Below are positions 4,526 through 5,240 of a stretch of DNA of 5,240 bases, piece after piece. Position 1 is the stretch's first letter. The number at the start of each line of letters is the position of its first letter. This DNA is from an uncultured Lachnospiraceae bacterium (lineage in GTDB: Bacteria; Bacillota; Clostridia; Lachnospirales; Lachnospiraceae): contig CAKRHL010000166.1 in assembly GCA_934338765.1 (NCBI GenBank), positions 1-5,240 on the forward strand. Reading direction: 5' to 3'. A model generated the notes under the pieces. That model had not been told where the DNA came from. It was given only the letters and a program-made list of their open reading frames with translations, and searched no databases. Made by a program: the position numbers and the translations under genes.

Positions 4526-5240
4526 ATGTATTATAAAAGAAAAGCTTATCATAAATTATTAGAGTGGAAACAACATTATTCCGATAAATATGCTATTTTA
4601 CTGGAAGGTGCCCGTCGAGTCGGGAAATCAACAATTGCGGAAAACTTTGCCAAAAATGAATACAGATCATATATATTGATTGATTTTTCAAAAACATCAA
4701 ATACCATTTTGGAATGTTTTGATGATATTGGAAACTTAAACATGTTTTTTTTAAGATTACAGGCAGAAACAGGAATAACACTATACGAACAAGATTCACT
4801 AATTATTTTTGACGAAGTACAGCTTTTTCCAAAAGCCAGACAAGCAGTCAAGCATCTTGTCGCCGATGGAAGATATCATTATTTAGAAACCGGTTTCTTG
4901 ATTTCAATCAAAAAAAATGTGCAGGATATTTTAATTCCATCGGAAGAAATGAAAATACAAATATATCCTATGGATTATGAAGAATTCTGTGATGCAACAG
5001 GAAACAATTATGAACTTTTGCATCAAATTTACAATACAAACAAAGCAGTTGGGCAAGCAACAAACAGAAAATTGATGCGCGATTTAAGAACCTATATGGC
5101 AGTAGGCGGCATGCCTCAGGCTGCAGAAGCTTATGTTGCGGGTAAAAATTTTTCACAAATTGATATGGTAAAACGACAGATTATCTCTCTATACGAAGAT
5201 GATTTTAAGAAGATCGATCCCTCCGGCCGGATCTCAGCTC
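4526..5240 (+). CDS. AAA ATPase of the AAA_14/DUF4143 type (N-terminal part, cut by right edge)
   Basis: An open frame from ATG 4526 runs without a stop to the window end: 238 codons plus one base. Residues 1-27 begin MYYKRKAYHKLLEW. Walker A is GARRVGKST (28-36), followed by YILIDFS (49-55). Walker B is LIIFDEVQLFPKAR (92-105), and VADGRYHYLETG (112-123) leads to the sensor-1 strand. YPMDYEEF (147-154) closes the ATPase core, and TYMAVGGMPQAAEAY begins the DUF4143 part. This is the common single-gene 'ATP-binding protein' found in multiple copies in many gut Clostridia and Bacteroidia. Relatives run to a bit over 400 residues, so about half is present. The biological role of the family is not established. 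Position 124 is Phe where I recall relatives having Ser (ETGS). The codons are markedly AT-rich: hand-counted GC is 14/60 at 4681-4740 and 22/60 at 4801-4860, against 33/60 at 3181-3240 in the peptidase. It is divergent from the other genes, behind a 33-bp-period repeat array. Confidence 0.88.
   Translation, partial: MYYKRKAYHKLLEWKQHYSDKYAILLEGARRVGKSTIAENFAKNEYRSYILIDFSKTSNTILECFDDIGNLNMFFLRLQAETGITLYEQDSLIIFDEVQLFPKARQAVKHLVADGRYHYLETGFLISIKKNVQDILIPSEEMKIQIYPMDYEEFCDATGNNYELLHQIYNTNKAVGQATNRKLMRDLRTYMAVGGMPQAAEAYVAGKNFSQIDMVKRQIISLYEDDFKKIDPSGRISA

Noticed and set aside
4576..4851. Minus-strand frames of 91 and 68 codons.
   Set aside because: They are antisense to the AAA ATPase, whose Walker motifs are clear on the plus strand.

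Overview
The window looks like a chromosomal segment from a Gram-positive anaerobe of the Clostridia, most likely a gut Lachnospiraceae-type species. This rests on the protein families (a BcrA-like ABC ATPase, a DUF885 peptidase, a 'Gx transporter' membrane protein, a DUF4143-type AAA ATPase), strong AGGAGG-type ribosome binding sites, and mid-range GC in the left four genes. The organism is an inference from family flavour, not a database match.

Left part (1-4072), all on the minus strand and read right to left: (1) a membrane-anchored DUF885 metallopeptidase (2249-4072); (2) a small integral membrane protein of the Gx transporter / 'heptaprenyl diphosphate synthase component I' family (1646-2143); (3) an OmpR/PhoB-type response regulator (877-1557); (4) the ATPase subunit of a bacitracin/lantibiotic-resistance-type ABC transporter (1-786, its C-terminus beyond the left edge). 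Gaps are about 90-105 bp and I see no convincing terminator in them, so read-through is possible, but each gap can also hold a promoter. The response regulator and ABC ATPase are the clearest functional pair: a two-component regulator next to a BcrA-like transporter is the usual layout of envelope-stress or peptide-antibiotic detoxification modules. Just after the regulator stop codon there are three TCTTTA-like half-sites spaced exactly 11 bp, followed by a TATACT -10 box. That is what a regulator-activated promoter for the transporter would look like. The histidine kinase and permease are not in the window.

Middle (4073-4525): a 453-bp AT-rich divergent intergenic region dense in repeats. 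Its left half holds three small hairpins and an inverted repeat with a (GCAA)3GC tract, near a possible promoter for the peptidase. Its right half holds four direct repeats of a TTGAAGAAA core at an exact 33-bp period, plus a perfect 12-bp inverted repeat joining the last two copies. The third copy also forms a TTGAAG-N17-TATATT promoter pointing at the rightmost gene.

Right part (4526-5240, plus strand): the N-terminal 238 codons of an AAA ATPase of the AAA_14/DUF4143 type, cut by the right edge. The gene and its leader are clearly more AT-rich than the left genes, so it may be a separately acquired single-gene unit. The repeat array in its promoter region is the most unusual thing in the window.
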